Counted from the stretch's first letter, positions 46,617 to 58,591 are shown. The stretch: DNA of 64,000 nt from Nemophila menziesii (GCA_029959085.1 JARWIR010000016.1:4509441-4573440); one strand, 5' to 3'. The notes: generated by a model from the letters alone, not told the origin. Numbers and translations are program-made.

Positions 46617-47039
46617 ATGTTCTTTGGGAAAGAAGGTGAACAGGTTTCCATAAATATCAGCATTTGGGTGAATTGTACTTAAGTGTCAATATCTTTCGAT
46701 TTGAATTGACACGTAGTGAAGTGAGGCAACCACCAAAAACATATCAAGTGAACGTACTCTTGAACTTGATAGTTTTCGATCGAGACCCTCACAGCACATA
46801 CTCTACCCGACTGATAGTTACAGATTCCTCAAACATCACCCTTTCCATGCACATAGGTGATCTCCAAGAGCGTCTAGCCTCATTAGCCGACCCTCTCGGA
46901 TTTCGAGATCATTAAGAGCAATAAAGCTCATCCTCATTATGTGTCTCTCTAATTCATCAAGTCCCTTCTCTTTAGGACCAACCTTACGGGCTATGAATTT
47001 GTGGTGATTCTAACAACTCATCCCTTGGGAACATCAATG

Positions 47040-47230
47040 ACGTCTCCTTGTAATCATATTATGAGCAATATACAACAACCTCAACGGTGAATTCATCAAA
47101 TCCATCTCAAAAGGACCACCATGCATGGCTATGAATTCATTAAGTATGAGGAATATATAACAACCTAAACGGTGAATTCATCAAGTCCGTCTTAATAGGA
47201 CCACCACACATGGCTATGAATTCATTAAGT
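47040..47230. repeat. Direct repeat in the interior of the copia-like element
   Basis: A block with AACGGTGAATTCATCAA, AGGACCACCA and GGCTATGAATTCATTAAG occurs twice (about 47083-47142 and 47170-47230), and a more diverged version lies near 46955-47000. It is non-coding. Confidence 0.65.
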
Positions 47231-48217
47231 TTTAATTTGCTCATGTATGCACAATTTACATTATATGGATGAGAAGTCAGTGAATCATATAGATCAATAG
47301 TACATCTCTCGTACTTTATTAAATAAAAAATAATAATAACCCAATGGTCACCAATTTAGTCTCTTTACAATATGGACAATACCAAGTTGGGTTTTATTCA
47401 TTAAGAGCATCATAATCATTATAATTATTTTATATCCATTAAGGGGTACAAACCCCCCACAATTCTCTTATTTATGAATACTAGTATTATAAGGAATTTC
47501 TTTTTTTCTAGATATTATATCAATGGAGTCAAACCTTTCAAACAAAGTGAGACTAACTAAGGTAAATTCTATAATTGACTCTAACGAATTTTTCCCTTAG
47601 GCTCATCTTTCCCCACATATTTTATTCACAAATAGAAGAATAAAAGAAGTAAGTCCCATGAATGAAAGTACCAAAAGTGGATCATGTCGTACACATATTG
47701 ATAAGTGTAGCACAAACCGATCCATCTTTTATTAGGATTCTATTTCATTAACACGGTGCCCATTATAAAAAACACAAAACAATTTCCTTAGTTTTCATAC
47801 TTTATCCCCTTAATCCAAAACCACCAACCCTTCATGTTGCACCATATAGATCTCTTCACATAGATCTTCATTCACATATATATTTAATATCCAATTGATA
47901 TATATTCATGTTTGTGAACGAAATTAAGGGCAACAAGAGTTAAAAAGTGATAATATAAGGGGCCAAAGTAATACTTAAACTCATAAAAACGAGGAAACCT
48001 ATGGACTTATCCATGAGTCGATTCACTTTTCGACTTGTATGAGACTAATTAGATCTTGTTAGGTCATTTCCCGGTGACGTACTTATTCTCATCAGAATCA
48101 TCACCCTCATGCCTTTTCTAAACCGTTTCACAGATAGTCTTTGTTGACTTCTCAACGGTACACAAATAAAAGGAGGGTTTCGTCACATTATCCAAGATCC
48201 ATCCTCTAACCACTGAA

Positions 48218-48469
48218 TTAAGCTTTCTTGAACCCAACTTTTAGAGCCAGAAACCTAGCATGTAGTTCTTTGGTATATTCCCCATTTGCCTCAATGGCGG
48301 AGAGTACCTCAAGAACGGCAAGGTCTAGTTCATGTTGTTCAAGGCATATCAGTGGCTTTTGTGCCCAACGTTTGTAGTTGGAACCATTGAAAGGATCCAA
48401 CATAGTCACGTCGGAAAGGCATTTGCATTCAATAATGAAGCAACTGCTAAGATAGGAAAACCATTTCAA
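48218..48469 (-). pseudogene. Copia Gag N-terminal remnant
   Basis: The open frame contains LDPFNGSNYKRWAQKPLICL, the FxGxNYxxW signature of plant Ty1/copia Gag proteins, and ends after 83 codons. The remaining Gag, protease, integrase and RT are absent, so the element needs proteins from a relative. It lies about 40 bases downstream of the 5' LTR, as gag should. Confidence 0.72.
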
Positions 48470-48511
48470 AAAAGCAACAACCAGTGATATAAAAGTAATA
48501 TCTTTTTAAAT

Positions 48512-49200
48512 TGTTGGAAAAATAACAATCACTGGTTTTAATGAATGAAGAAATGGAATTCCAAAAGAAAAACAAAATAATTCTCAATTAAAGTAATACT
48601 ACTCTATTACAATGAATTGAAAATAATGAAACTTACACCAAAAATATGAGAAAAGAACTATTACACGGAATGTAAATGGCGTTAAAAAGATATTCCGGTC
48701 GTGCCGGTTATCTCTAACAAAAGTTCTATTCTATAGAAATATTATACTAGAATATTTGAGAGAGAAATATAATAGTATTTCTAATTCTTAGTTTCATTTT
48801 ACATTCTATTCTTTATTCTCTCTAGAATATTTTTTTCCTTTCTATTCTCTCTATATTTTTCCATTCTCTCAAGAATAATCTTTTTTCTTCTTCTCTTGAA
48901 ATGAAAGTGACAAAGTCACTATTTATAGAAGAAATAGCAAGACAAGAAAACCGTCACATTAATGCTCGTCAATGCTCATTAAAGTCGTCCGTTTTTTTTC
49001 TTTATCAAGTTTTTGTAACTCCTATAACAACTAATACATAAAGAACCATTAATCCATAATGAAGAATAAGGAATAATTCTAATGGTTTTTTCCCCCAAAT
49101 AATAAAGTGGGACTATTATACACAAATGGTATTTTCAACTTCTTCCAAAAACATAAAAGAATTAATAAAATAAATTGTCTTTATTTAAAAAATTCCAACA
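48512..49200 (-). repeat. 5' LTR of the copia-like element
   Basis: Transcription would run leftward. About five substitutions separate it from the 3' LTR, for example GAAAGAG/GAGAGAG near 46170/48765 and CTG/CCG near 46392/48989. Confidence 0.92.
48919..48928 (-). promoter_or_regulatory. TATA box of the copia-like 5' LTR
   Basis: CTATAAATAG on the minus strand inside the 5' LTR, a textbook TATA element. The 3' LTR carries the same box at 46323-46332. Confidence 0.6.
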
Positions 49201-49390
49201 AATATGAGACCACATTCAGACAAGTCTTTGGAAATTTCGCAACCAATAATCCGAGTCACACCAGTTTTTCCTCTACCAGTGTGCAGCAACTTAGGACAGT
49301 ACAAAGGGGTCAGAGGAACCATTCTCTCCTACTTGTTTGTCTACTCAGAGGATATTCCAAAATCTCCATTACCAAGCACAATAACAGTTA
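49201..49390 (-). pseudogene. LKR/SDH pseudogene N-terminal part, unit C
   Basis: Homologous to 31680-31850: the VLGNGDF start, a KVPLTP-like block, GRGKTGVTRIIGCEISKDLS and ECGLI. It was separated from the rest (45135-45916) by the copia insertion at AATAT. A plus-strand frame here is antisense only. Confidence 0.82.
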
Positions 49391-49785
49391 ACAATTATCA
49401 CCCTCTGTTGTCTAAATAAAACCACAAAAGATACTTCTTAATTCTTCATATTCAACATAGTAAGTACCATCTACACTAGGATAAATTCTTACTTCTTAGC
49501 TCTAAAAGTACTTGATCATCCATGATCTTAGAATGCACATGAGTCTTCTTGAATATGTGTTTAAAATTGGGTAAAAATTTCATTCTCTAAAACTAGTAAC
49601 AAGGGAACAATTCTTGACATTAAATAAATCAATACAAGATCAAGAATATATGCAATCAAAAACCCTTTCATTACGTCTGTGTCTTAGTCGAATAAAAATC
49701 AATACAAGCTACTAAATTAAACACCAAGTCTAAGAATGTACCACTAAAATTAACTAATAAAAACAGAAAAGATAAACAAAATAAT
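49391..49785. other. Spacer between LKR/SDH pseudogene and unknown ORF, unit C
   Basis: Homologous to 14930-15320. No gene seen. Confidence 0.6.
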
Positions 49786-50328
49786 TCAAATTAATGACTC
49801 CTTCGAAAACTCGTTTAACATATCTTTAAGGGACGATAACTTCATTACTTCATCAGATAAAAACCTCCAATCTCCATCTCCATCTCCGATCGTTGTGTTT
49901 AAGCCACCACACCCACGATATTTTTGCCTCCATTCCGATATTAATTCTTTTGAAACATCCAAGAATGGTTGGTTACCATAATCATTACCAAAGTAAAATT
50001 CCATAGATTTTCTTTCATCTTTATCAGAATCTGTACTACTAGATTTCTCGATTGAAACTTTCTGGGCCACTATTTCACTTTCGGCATATTCCTCAAGGAC
50101 TTCGTATGTGAATTGTGACAGTTTTTTAATTTCCGAAAAGTTTTCTCCATAGTAAGTATCATCTTCTACTATACGCATGATTTGTTTGATGTTGTTTCTC
50201 CTCGCTTCTCCACGTAAATGCCTCCAAGAAGTTGGTGCTCGAGCCTGTGCTGCCTTGATCTTAAAGAGGGTTTTAGGTTTATTCCAGAAGTTTTGTTTTG
50301 CTTCTTCAACTTTGCTGGTTTTCGCCAT
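49786..50328 (-). CDS. Unrecognised protein of 180 residues, unit C copy
   Basis: Third paralogue of the MAKTSKVEEAKQ family. It differs by a 6-bp in-frame deletion (RQKYRGCGG) and by several N-terminal changes not seen in A or B (SWRHLRGE, GENFSEIKK, SIEKSS). The C-terminal part agrees with the unit B copy. The frame is intact in all three copies despite indels in the flanking DNA, which hints at past coding constraint, but replacement substitutions outnumber silent ones by eye. The role is not recognised. Confidence 0.6.
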   Translation of the reverse strand: MAKTSKVEEAKQNFWNKPKTLFKIKAAQARAPTSWRHLRGEARRNNIKQIMRIVEDDTYYGENFSEIKKLSQFTYEVLEEYAESEIVAQKVSIEKSSSTDSDKDERKSMEFYFGNDYGNQPFLDVSKELISEWRQKYRGCGGLNTTIGDGDGDWRFLSDEVMKLSSLKDMLNEFSKESLI

Positions 50329-50428
50329 TGATGGAGGCAGTGAACTTCTTGTTTCGTGCGAAGAAATTAATAATAAAAAAAAAAACTGATTCCACGAGTC
50401 TCAACGGAACTACTTTTCAAATTCTATA

Positions 50429-50444
50429 TCATTATATAGAGAGA
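50429..50444 (-). promoter_or_regulatory. TATA-like box upstream of the unknown ORF, unit C
   Basis: TCTCTCTATATAATGA on the minus strand, about 100 bases before the ATG at 50328, conserved with units A and B. Confidence 0.45.
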
Positions 50445-50699
50445 TAAATAAAAGATTTGCTTCACCGACTCAAAAAAAAAAAAAGTGCTCCATAATTAGG
50501 TTTATTTCTTTTCTTAATATTTTGGGTAAATTTTTATTTTTATATTATTTAAATAAGGTAAATTTTTATTTTATTTTTTTGAATGAAAAGAGCTACCTAA
50601 TCGTACAAAAGAAATTAACATATCCCTAAATTCTCTCTTGACCTGTACTTTTGTCTTGCTTGTATGGCCATTTTGTCCGTCCTTGTGTTAAGATTTTTT

Positions 50700-53600
50700 T
50701 CGAATCAATCTTACTTAATACGTTGAATATTTTTAAAGTTATCAGAGAAAATAGTAATTTTCTCTATTTATAAATTTCCAGAGTCTTAATAATAGCTTGC
50801 GCTTCACCTTCGATGATGGAATCACACTAAGCCATTTTAAAATGAAACTTTCTAGATCCATTGTCTTTATAAACCAATGCATGTAGGTTATATGGAAAAC
50901 TAAATGAAGCATCATTGAAAAAGGCGATGTTCGTTTAGAATTCCATACTCGTAACTATAGGCCTTGGCATATAAGTATTTTTATTGATATCCCCAATATA
51001 ATTAATTCAGTTTTGTCTGAAGAATTCACGAATATTAATGTTATACCTTGATAACTTCGCCGCTCCGAATTACTTCTTTGTTATGTTTACTTTTTCATTT
51101 TTTCTTTCTAAATATTCCAAATCATTAATATATGTTTTGATGACTCTTTTATTCCATCCACCATCGGTATATGTCTGAATGAACTCAGTAATCCGATCTC
51201 TCAACAATCGATGTTCCTCCTCTTGAATCCTTATTTGTAAAGTCAATCCTGCCCAAATTTTCCTACGTACTCTGTATTTCAAAATGAGATGTTCAATAGT
51301 TTAACTATCCTAATGAGTTCATTCACATTCTCCAACAACGTCATCTTTACGTCTTTCTATATTTCTCCCGTTGGTACTGCATTGTTACTTGCTTCCCAGA
51401 TGTGCTTTAGTATGAATGCTTTCCTTTCAAATCATTCTCTATTTTATTGAATTCGCATCTGGTACTAATATTGATCTTTGCAGTTCTTCAAAAGTAGTAT
51501 TTTCTGGTAATATTTTGTATCCAGATTTTTTGGTGTACTCTCCGCCCTTTGAACGTGGCCATATAAAAACGCCATTTTTCCTTAATTTGTAGTAGCTTTT
51601 TCCTTGTGATAATCGATATGACTGTTTTAGGAAATATATGTTATGTAGGATCTTTATATCGCAATCGGATTTATCTGGTTCCATAGTTCACAAACTTTAG
51701 CATTATCTTGGCTTCTCCAATTTTCATGAGGTCTTTAACAATTTATTCGTCCACATATTGATAGTTTCCTCATTTCTAATCTAGTAAATTCTATTTTGTC
51801 TCAAGAAATTCCTCATTTCTTATATACTTGCCCATGACCATATCCTACATTGTCTCAATTTGACATTCATAAATGTTGATTTTAGAAAGTAGATACCTTT
51901 TAATAATCTAGCCGCCGGGGATTCTTGGTTGTTCATAATTCGACATGCATGTGTCGCTAAGAGTGTTGTATTCATTCTTTCAAAATCTTGGAATCCCATC
52001 CAATGAATTATATTCCTCTCTCACGAGTTTTACCAAAAGTTAGCAATAGTTGAAATCAATTTATTACAAAACATAACTAGGAAAGGAAAGATAAATATCG
52101 TGGAAACTGGAATAACTTGAAAACGACTTTCATCAGAAATTCTTCCCCTCCCCTATTCGTTAATAACATGGCTTTCTGTCCATCAGTTTTTTGAAAATCT
52201 TCTCTGCTATCCAATTTATATATTCTATTATTGACCTTTCATGGCATAACATGATCCCGAGATACTTCCTGAGGTCTTCTTTTCCATCAACTCGTAATTG
52301 TTCAAAAATATTATTTCTTAAGACTGTTGGCATGTCTTCACTATAGTATATCGATAATTTTTTGAGTTTGAACCTTTGTCCTGATCCTGCATAGTATGTA
52401 CGAAGACATTGCTTGAAATAACTAATTTCATTCTCCCTTAAAGTTAGAAAATAAAGAATCATTCGTAAATAAAAGATGAGAAATGATTGTGTAATTTCTA
52501 GTAATTTGAATTCTTGTAACGAGTTTTTGAAATACCTTCTGATAAATAAGTTCAATTAAAGCTTCCGTCATGAGAGAGAACAAAAATGGTAACAAGGGAT
52601 CCTCTCGTCTAAGTCCCATGTTAGGTGTAAATTTTTTTATTTGATCTCCATTAAAATTAATTTGAAATGAGATAGAGGAGATACAATTTTCTATCCAATT
52701 TATCCATATATCATTAAAGCCTAGTATTATTTAAAACCAAAACGAAAAATCCCATCGTACTTGGTCATAGGTTTTTTCCATATCAATCTTGATTGTTAAC
52801 ATGTGTTCCAGATTTTTCCTTTTCATTTTCATAAAGAAATCAATTTCTTGTGCTACCAGTATATTGTCCTAGATAGCTCTCTTCCTTTGATAAAAGTCGA
52901 TTTCGTCTGTGAGATAATTGAGTCAATGTATTCATGTAATTTATTAGCTAAAAATTTTGTAATGTTTTTGTATCAAATATCAACACATAATATAGGTCTA
53001 TAACCTCCCACCTATTCTTGAATTTCACCTTTTGAAATCAAAGTGATTAGTGTATCGTTAAGGGAATCCAAAGAAATATTATTATCAAAAAAATCTTGAA
53101 CCATTAAAATCACATCCATTTTAATAATATCCAAATAATTTTGACATAACTTAGAATTTAACCCATCCGGTCCCAGTGCTTTGCCCGGTTAGATGTCAAA
53201 GACAGCCTTTTGGATTTCTTTTACCGATGGTGGTTTAGTTAATTCTTTTTTCATATCTTCTGTAGCTTTACTTTATACTCCTTCAACGGACCTTTCCATG
53301 TCATTTTTGTTCTTTTCTTCAAATAAATTCTTATTATGACTTTGAAAACAATTACGTACTTATGAATTTCCTCTCTCCAATCACCGTTGATATCCTTAAT
53401 CTTTAGTATTCCATTTATAATCCTTCTTTGAATTGTTGAAATATGAAAAAAATTGTTTTTTTATCCTCACGCTTTATCCATATCTTTAGTATTTCTTCAT
53501 TTTCATAAGTTTACTTGATTTCTTCTTGAATCTGTTTTTCTTCTTGTTGTATTTTTTCTATGGGATCCGTATTTGAAATTTCCAATAATCTTTCCTTAAG

Positions 53601-54360
53601 TGAATCTTCTTTTCATTATTTTCAACAGTCATCCGGCTATTGGATAAAGAAATCTCTTTCCCTGGAACTCACCTAGTATCTTGAATTTTACTTGGTGATA
53701 TTGTTCATGATCCATCCAATGAGATTCAAATCTAAACCATTTGTGTCTCTGTCTAATATTACGATCATGTTGTTGAATTAATGGAGAATTATTTGATCCA
53801 GCTGATAGTGGAGCAAAAACTTGCACGTTCGGAAATTTGTTAATCCAATCATTTAAAGCGAATTCACGATCAAGTTTTACCTTGACGAGTTTAGCATTAT
53901 TACTTCTATTAGTCCACGTATAAAATCACCCAAAGTCAAATTTCAACATGACCATTATTAGAGATGAACTTACAAAACTCATAAGTATATTTGTAATTAG
54001 GAGGGGTATTACTTTATTTTTACTAGCTTTCAAAATATCATTAAAATCCCCTACTATAATACATGGTTCATTAATATTATCTTTCCAAATAGAAATTTTT
54101 TTTCCAAATATTAATCTGATCCTCAAAATTATTCAGTGCATAAATGCACAATATAATACAAAATTTTAATATTACTAATACGCGAGATTACATAATAGTG
54201 ATTTGACAAAATAACATCGAGGCAAATATATGCCTGCCAGATGACCAAAATACATCCCAAATGGAAGGCATTACCTACTAGATCTCTAATATAATAATTA
54301 GTGTACTTACAAGATTTTAACACCCCAAAAGAGTCCTTATTTACAAAGCATTGTTTCATG
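50700..54360 (-). pseudogene. LINE ORF2 remnant: endonuclease, RT, RNase H
   Basis: Endonuclease: CIIVGDFNDILKAS (about 54040) and the HKWFRFESHWMDHEQYHQVK linker (about 53720). RT: KALGPDGLNSKLC (about 53170), RPILCVDI and a LANKLHEYIDSIIS block (about 52930-52990), LRREDPLLPFLFSLMTEAL (about 52560-52610), ISHLLFTNDSLF with ND in place of the catalytic DD (about 52450), and the thumb LRKYLGIMLCHERS (about 52260). RNase H: DASFSFPYNLHALVYKDNGS and EGEAQAIIKTLE (about 50780-50910). Stops and frameshifts are frequent. Confidence 0.85.
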
Positions 54361-54439
54361 GAAACAAGTTATAATACCTTTTTTTACATGCAGCCACTCA
54401 TACTGAGTGGTCGCATCCTTTCTTACAAATCTTAGCCTT

Positions 54440-55940
54440 ACTCATTTCAACCAATCCAAAGATAGATCTATCTTTACACTATACCAGTCGATTCTTTTCG
54501 TCACTAGAAGTGTCTTCGCTCCCTAAGAAATCATTAATATCTACACTAAACACGTTAAAAGGATCTTCCTCTTCCATGTCTTAATCGAACTTGTCATCGA
54601 AGATATGTGCTCCCTCATTTCCTAAATCAAGTAACTCATTATCAGAAATATCAAGCCATCATTCGCTACTATTTGTGTCTTCACTAGAGTTTTCATCTTT
54701 GTCACTTCCAATAATTTTTCTGCAATACTTAACCCTTTGACCTTAAACACTTTCTCATTCTTTTTTTTTATTGTTAGTCCCTTGCATTTTACTCATAAAC
54801 TATTTGAATCTCTTCAAAGCACCTTGCTTATCCAAATTTGTCATACAATCTCTCGTTTCATCACCACATTGTTTGTTCTCCAAAACTTTACCACTAAAGC
54901 TATTCTTCCCATGACTAAAATTCGAAACCCAGTTTGCTGGGACCAACATTAAACACACTCGTACCCTCTCTAATACCTAGATCATTACCTCTTTAACCCT
55001 TCGTACCCCTGTATCGTCCTTGTTCGGGTCTATATCAGGAACTTTCAACAAATAGAGCTCACCAACTTCTTGAATTATTTCATTAAATTACCCTGATACA
55101 TGAAACATCACAATCGAACCTTTAATATCTATTTTTCTCAAGAACCTATCACGATAAAACCCAAAGTTTCACCAACAAATTTACCACTAGTAGAAACAGT
55201 GTTACCAATCTTCAAAGGACCACCAAGGTCTTTTGGTGACTCATTTTCACCTCCATCCAATTTTTTTATTTTTACTTAGTGAAAATCCTTTCTTTATTTT
55301 CTTTTTATTCCCATATATAGGGAGGACATATGGTGGTTTAGTCGTATTCTCAATACTCCAAGTAATTTTTTTGAAATTCATCTGGATCTTTTACCAATTT
55401 ATCAAGAGATTCTTTAAAATCACTAAACTTATGACCTAGTATACCACAAGCATAACAGAAAGTTCCAATATTCTCATACTTCAATGTAACCCAACCTGAT
55501 CCATCCTTTAGGTGCTAGTAAACACCCAGGTTGGAGAGGTTGTTTTTTATTGAATCTCATACGAAATCTAAAATGGGCACAACTGTATTTTCATCATTTG
55601 GATAATTTGCTTCTTCTAGCTCTAAAATACCTTTAGCAATAGAAATGATAGTCTCTATTTAATTTTGCATGAAAGCAAGACCACTTACCTGTATCCACAC
55701 CAAGGTGTAATCAAGTGTAACCTCGTGAAATCTGAGAAGCTCGGGCCAAAGGTTCACACTAACATGTAAGCCAACAAACAAACCAGGTCTCATGTCCCAT
55801 ATTCTATCGAACTCATCCACAACATCTATTTCAAGTTTAAACACATTCTTTTTAATCTCTATGCATATAACGTTACATTTAACACTCAATTTCTCTCTTA
55901 TTTCCTTATAAAAAGCATTTGGTAGACTTTGAATCACCTA
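54440..55940 (-). pseudogene. LINE ORF1 remnant
   Basis: DUF4283-like signature FDRIWDMRPGLFVGLHVSVN and TLVWIQVSGLAF (55659-55937), then a knuckle-like CYACGILGHKFSDF lacking the last Cys (about 55420-55460), and an acidic tail EDPFNVFSVDINDFLGSEDT (about 54500-54575). This order is that of plant L1 ORF1. The section between is broken. Confidence 0.75.
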
Positions 55941-56454
55941 ACACTTGTAAGACTAACATGTAAGCCTCTCTCAATGGCAAAATAGCTCTAGTCTTATTGG
56001 GAATATTGACCACGCCAAGAGATATTCATTTTCTGGACTGATAGGATTAAAGGGAGAGAGTGTTTATCGATTTTATCCATTAAAGGAAGCAAGATAAAAT
56101 GATAAAACCTATTATCGATATGAAGACAATCTTTATAACCTAGAAAAATAAAATGCACGATTTGGCAAGTAGAATTACAAATTGGGTGATGATAATAATA
56201 CTTAAAGTACAAGACATAATTTAGTTTTGCGCATGTTTTACTCTCGAGATAGTAAGGAAAAGAACAAGTGAGAGTGAATGAACATTTCTTCTCTGAAAGC
56301 TTATATATACTACTAACCCTTATTAAACACATGATCTGATTCTTATGTATGCGTTGGTTCCCATTTGTTACAACATATGTAGTCTCTTCATATTCTCTAT
56401 TGATTTCCTTACACATATTAAATAGGGATTTCCTTTCATGCATCGGCGCCATAT

Positions 56455-57963
56455 TGGTGGGTCCTGGGGTGTGATAAAATTAAGAAATAAACAAAGGATC
56501 CACAAACCGCAAGTGTACGGATGTCCAAGTAATACTTCGATAATTGGGTTTCGTTCGCAGGGACGGGTAGTTATAACTCTGGTATTAATCAACTAAGTAG
56601 AGATAATTGTTAAAACATAAAAGTAAAATATATTTGTTTGGTTTTCAGGTTAATCCTAAAAATGCGAGAAAGAAAATTATTGAATAAAATGCTTAACTAA
56701 AATAAAATACTGAAAGTAAATAGATGTAGACGCAGAGATGAGAGATGTACTTGAGTCTCGCAAGGGATCCATCTAAGTTAATATAATTAATTTTTCTGTT
56801 TTAGGGCTAAACCGGTAATTTTACACTAGTCGGGACTCTAATATCTCTTAGCCCCCTATTGGGTGGACCTAGGAGCTATCCTACAGTAAGGCAAACCCCT
56901 ATAAGGTAGTAAGTTTACTTATGGATGTGAAGTTCTTTACCTCTTTGGCCATGTGATTAGTCAAGCATGTCGGTCAATAACAGACATCACACGGATAATA
57001 CCTATTTCTTTAATCAAACCCCCCCGGTCAAATGATCAGTTCGCCACTAAAGTGAATACCCAAATTACTAAAACCTATTTCTAGTTGTACCGAAAAAAAT
57101 AGTAAACAAGAACAAAATAATACCCAATATAAAATACCCAACTTAAATTAAATATTTAAATCCCAAATTCGTAATACAAAAATTAATTAAGTAGTGCTTC
57201 AACCCATAAGTGTGATTCTCAAGTACTAAGGAATTTAGCTCATGTTCGAATTAAAAACTACAAAATAAATAAAAGACATATTCCTGAATTACAGAAAAGA
57301 AATAAAAAACTAAAGGTTGGATTGGATGTTGTTTGAAGAAAGGAATTCCTCCAGCTCTAGCTTTCTCTTTTTTTTTTGCTCTGACTTGGAAATAGTGAAG
57401 CGCATAATTGAATTTTATGAAGTGTATGTAAAACTGAGGTATAAAGGAGCTTATATAATGCTTAATATCGGATTAGGTCTAACTATGGGCTTAATTAAGT
57501 ACTTAAGGCCCAAGTCCAATAAATAAATTCCGCATATGATGTACACACTTTAGTAAAAAAGGCATAACTTTTGACTCGCTGGTTGCTAACTCAAAGGCGC
57601 AGCTTTCTTATGTCACAGCTCCAAGGCTGAATCAGCTTTAATGTGGCTAGAAATTACCAATTAGTAACAGCTATCCAGAATTTTGCTCCTTAATATCTCT
57701 AAGTGGGTACCTTCTCGCTCTTTTGACACCTCCGCTCAATCTAAGACTTAATTATCACTTCTCTTCCTTATCTTGGTGCTCCAAAGCATCCATTGACCTA
57801 AAAACTTTATACTAAAAGCAAACGAATTAAAGCACAAAAGCTCTAAAAACGCAAATGACATAATTCCAAGGGGAGAAAGTGGAATATAACGAAACAATCA
57901 TAAAAGCATATCAAATAAGTCTATTATTCACCTAAAATGATGTCTCCTAATGGCTCAATAAGA
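56455..57963 (-). repeat. Athila-like LTR (about 1.5 kb)
   Basis: Starts TGGTGGGTCCTGGGG, close to TGGTGGTCC at 5098, and shares CCGCAAGTGTACGG. It ends near GATGTCTCCTAATGGCTCAA without the closing half of the terminal hairpin, so the outer end may be trimmed. Confidence 0.75.
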
Positions 57964-58549
57964 CCCCAAACTCAAACCTTTGTCATCCCAACAAGGTAAA
58001 ACAAAAAACAAAGGCCTTAGGTGAAACACTACAATGTAGAGTCTAGTGAATAATACCCAAGGCTTAACTTAAAACAAATCTCACATAGTATGACCTAGGA
58101 ATTAATATACACCTACACATGTCATGCAAAAATCAAACACAAATAGTATCAATCCAAATTTAGTTTCACAATTCTAGAAGGTTACACTTTCTACTTATCT
58201 CAAGATGGTGGCTATAGTGTGTTCATCGATCCTCACTCACTTTGAACGCTCCACTTATCTTACTCCCTATTAGCTGAATCATAAATTCACTATGTATCTA
58301 GGAATCACGAGGACTTTACGGTTTTAGCGTAGGATTAGGGACGGTATGATATGTATATTTGGTAAATTTGAAGTGAGCTTTTGGCTCTCTCCTCACTTAC
58401 CATCAATAAACTGTTAAGAGCTTGAGTTCGCACTCGAATATGTTCTCACTCAACCCATTTGACGCACTAATTAAGCGTCCCCAGATTAAACCAATTAGCA
58501 CTAAAGATTATTTTCTAAACTTCCACTTTGCGTATTACTTTGTTATTTT

Positions 58550-58553
<4 letters not shown>

Positions 58554-58589
<36 letters not shown>
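58554..58589. repeat. (TA)n microsatellite
   Basis: An uninterrupted TA tract at the position equivalent to 11281-11322 in the related element. Confidence 0.95.

Positions 58590-58591
<2 letters not shown>

Larger units (their letters stand above)
45917..49200 (-). mobile_element. Non-autonomous Ty1/copia-like LTR retrotransposon, complete
   Basis: Two 689-bp LTRs (45917-46605, 48512-49200) bracket a 1.9-kb interior. The TG...CA ends are flanked by the 5-bp duplication AATAT (45912-45916 and 49201-49205). Orientation is minus because GAGTGGGGGAT, a polypurine tract, directly precedes the left LTR on that strand. The only coding trace is a copia Gag N-terminus near the right LTR. No standard initiator-Met primer site follows the 5' LTR. 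The LTRs differ at about five positions, so insertion is recent. Confidence 0.9.
13929..50562. repeat. Tandem array of about 14.3-kb units: A, B and partial C
   Basis: The same block begins GATGGTCGTTCCAATAGAG at 13931, 31051 and 45301. Unit A (to 31050) is about 17.1 kb because of three later insertions. Unit B (to 45300) is 14.25 kb. Unit C stops at about 50562 and contains a 3.3-kb copia insertion. The sequences differ by scattered substitutions and microsatellite lengths, so this is not a simple assembly duplication. The junction at 31051 and 45301 lies inside a continuous LKR/SDH pseudogene, while the left edge at 13929 cuts that pseudogene off. Confidence 0.92.
50563..56000 (-). mobile_element. 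Decayed full-length L1-type LINE
   Basis: On the minus strand ORF1 (about 55940-54440), endonuclease (54360-53600), RT (53210-52160) and RNase H (about 50960-50780) follow in L1 order. A T-rich plus-strand tract (50563-50580) is the probable poly(A) tail. It directly abuts the end of unit C homology. All frames are broken by many stops, so it is much older than the LINE at 6655-9060. Confidence 0.85.

Noticed and set aside
13929..50562. Assembly duplication
   Set aside because: Units differ by substitutions, in-frame indels and four independent insertions with target duplications. Long reads would still be the final proof.
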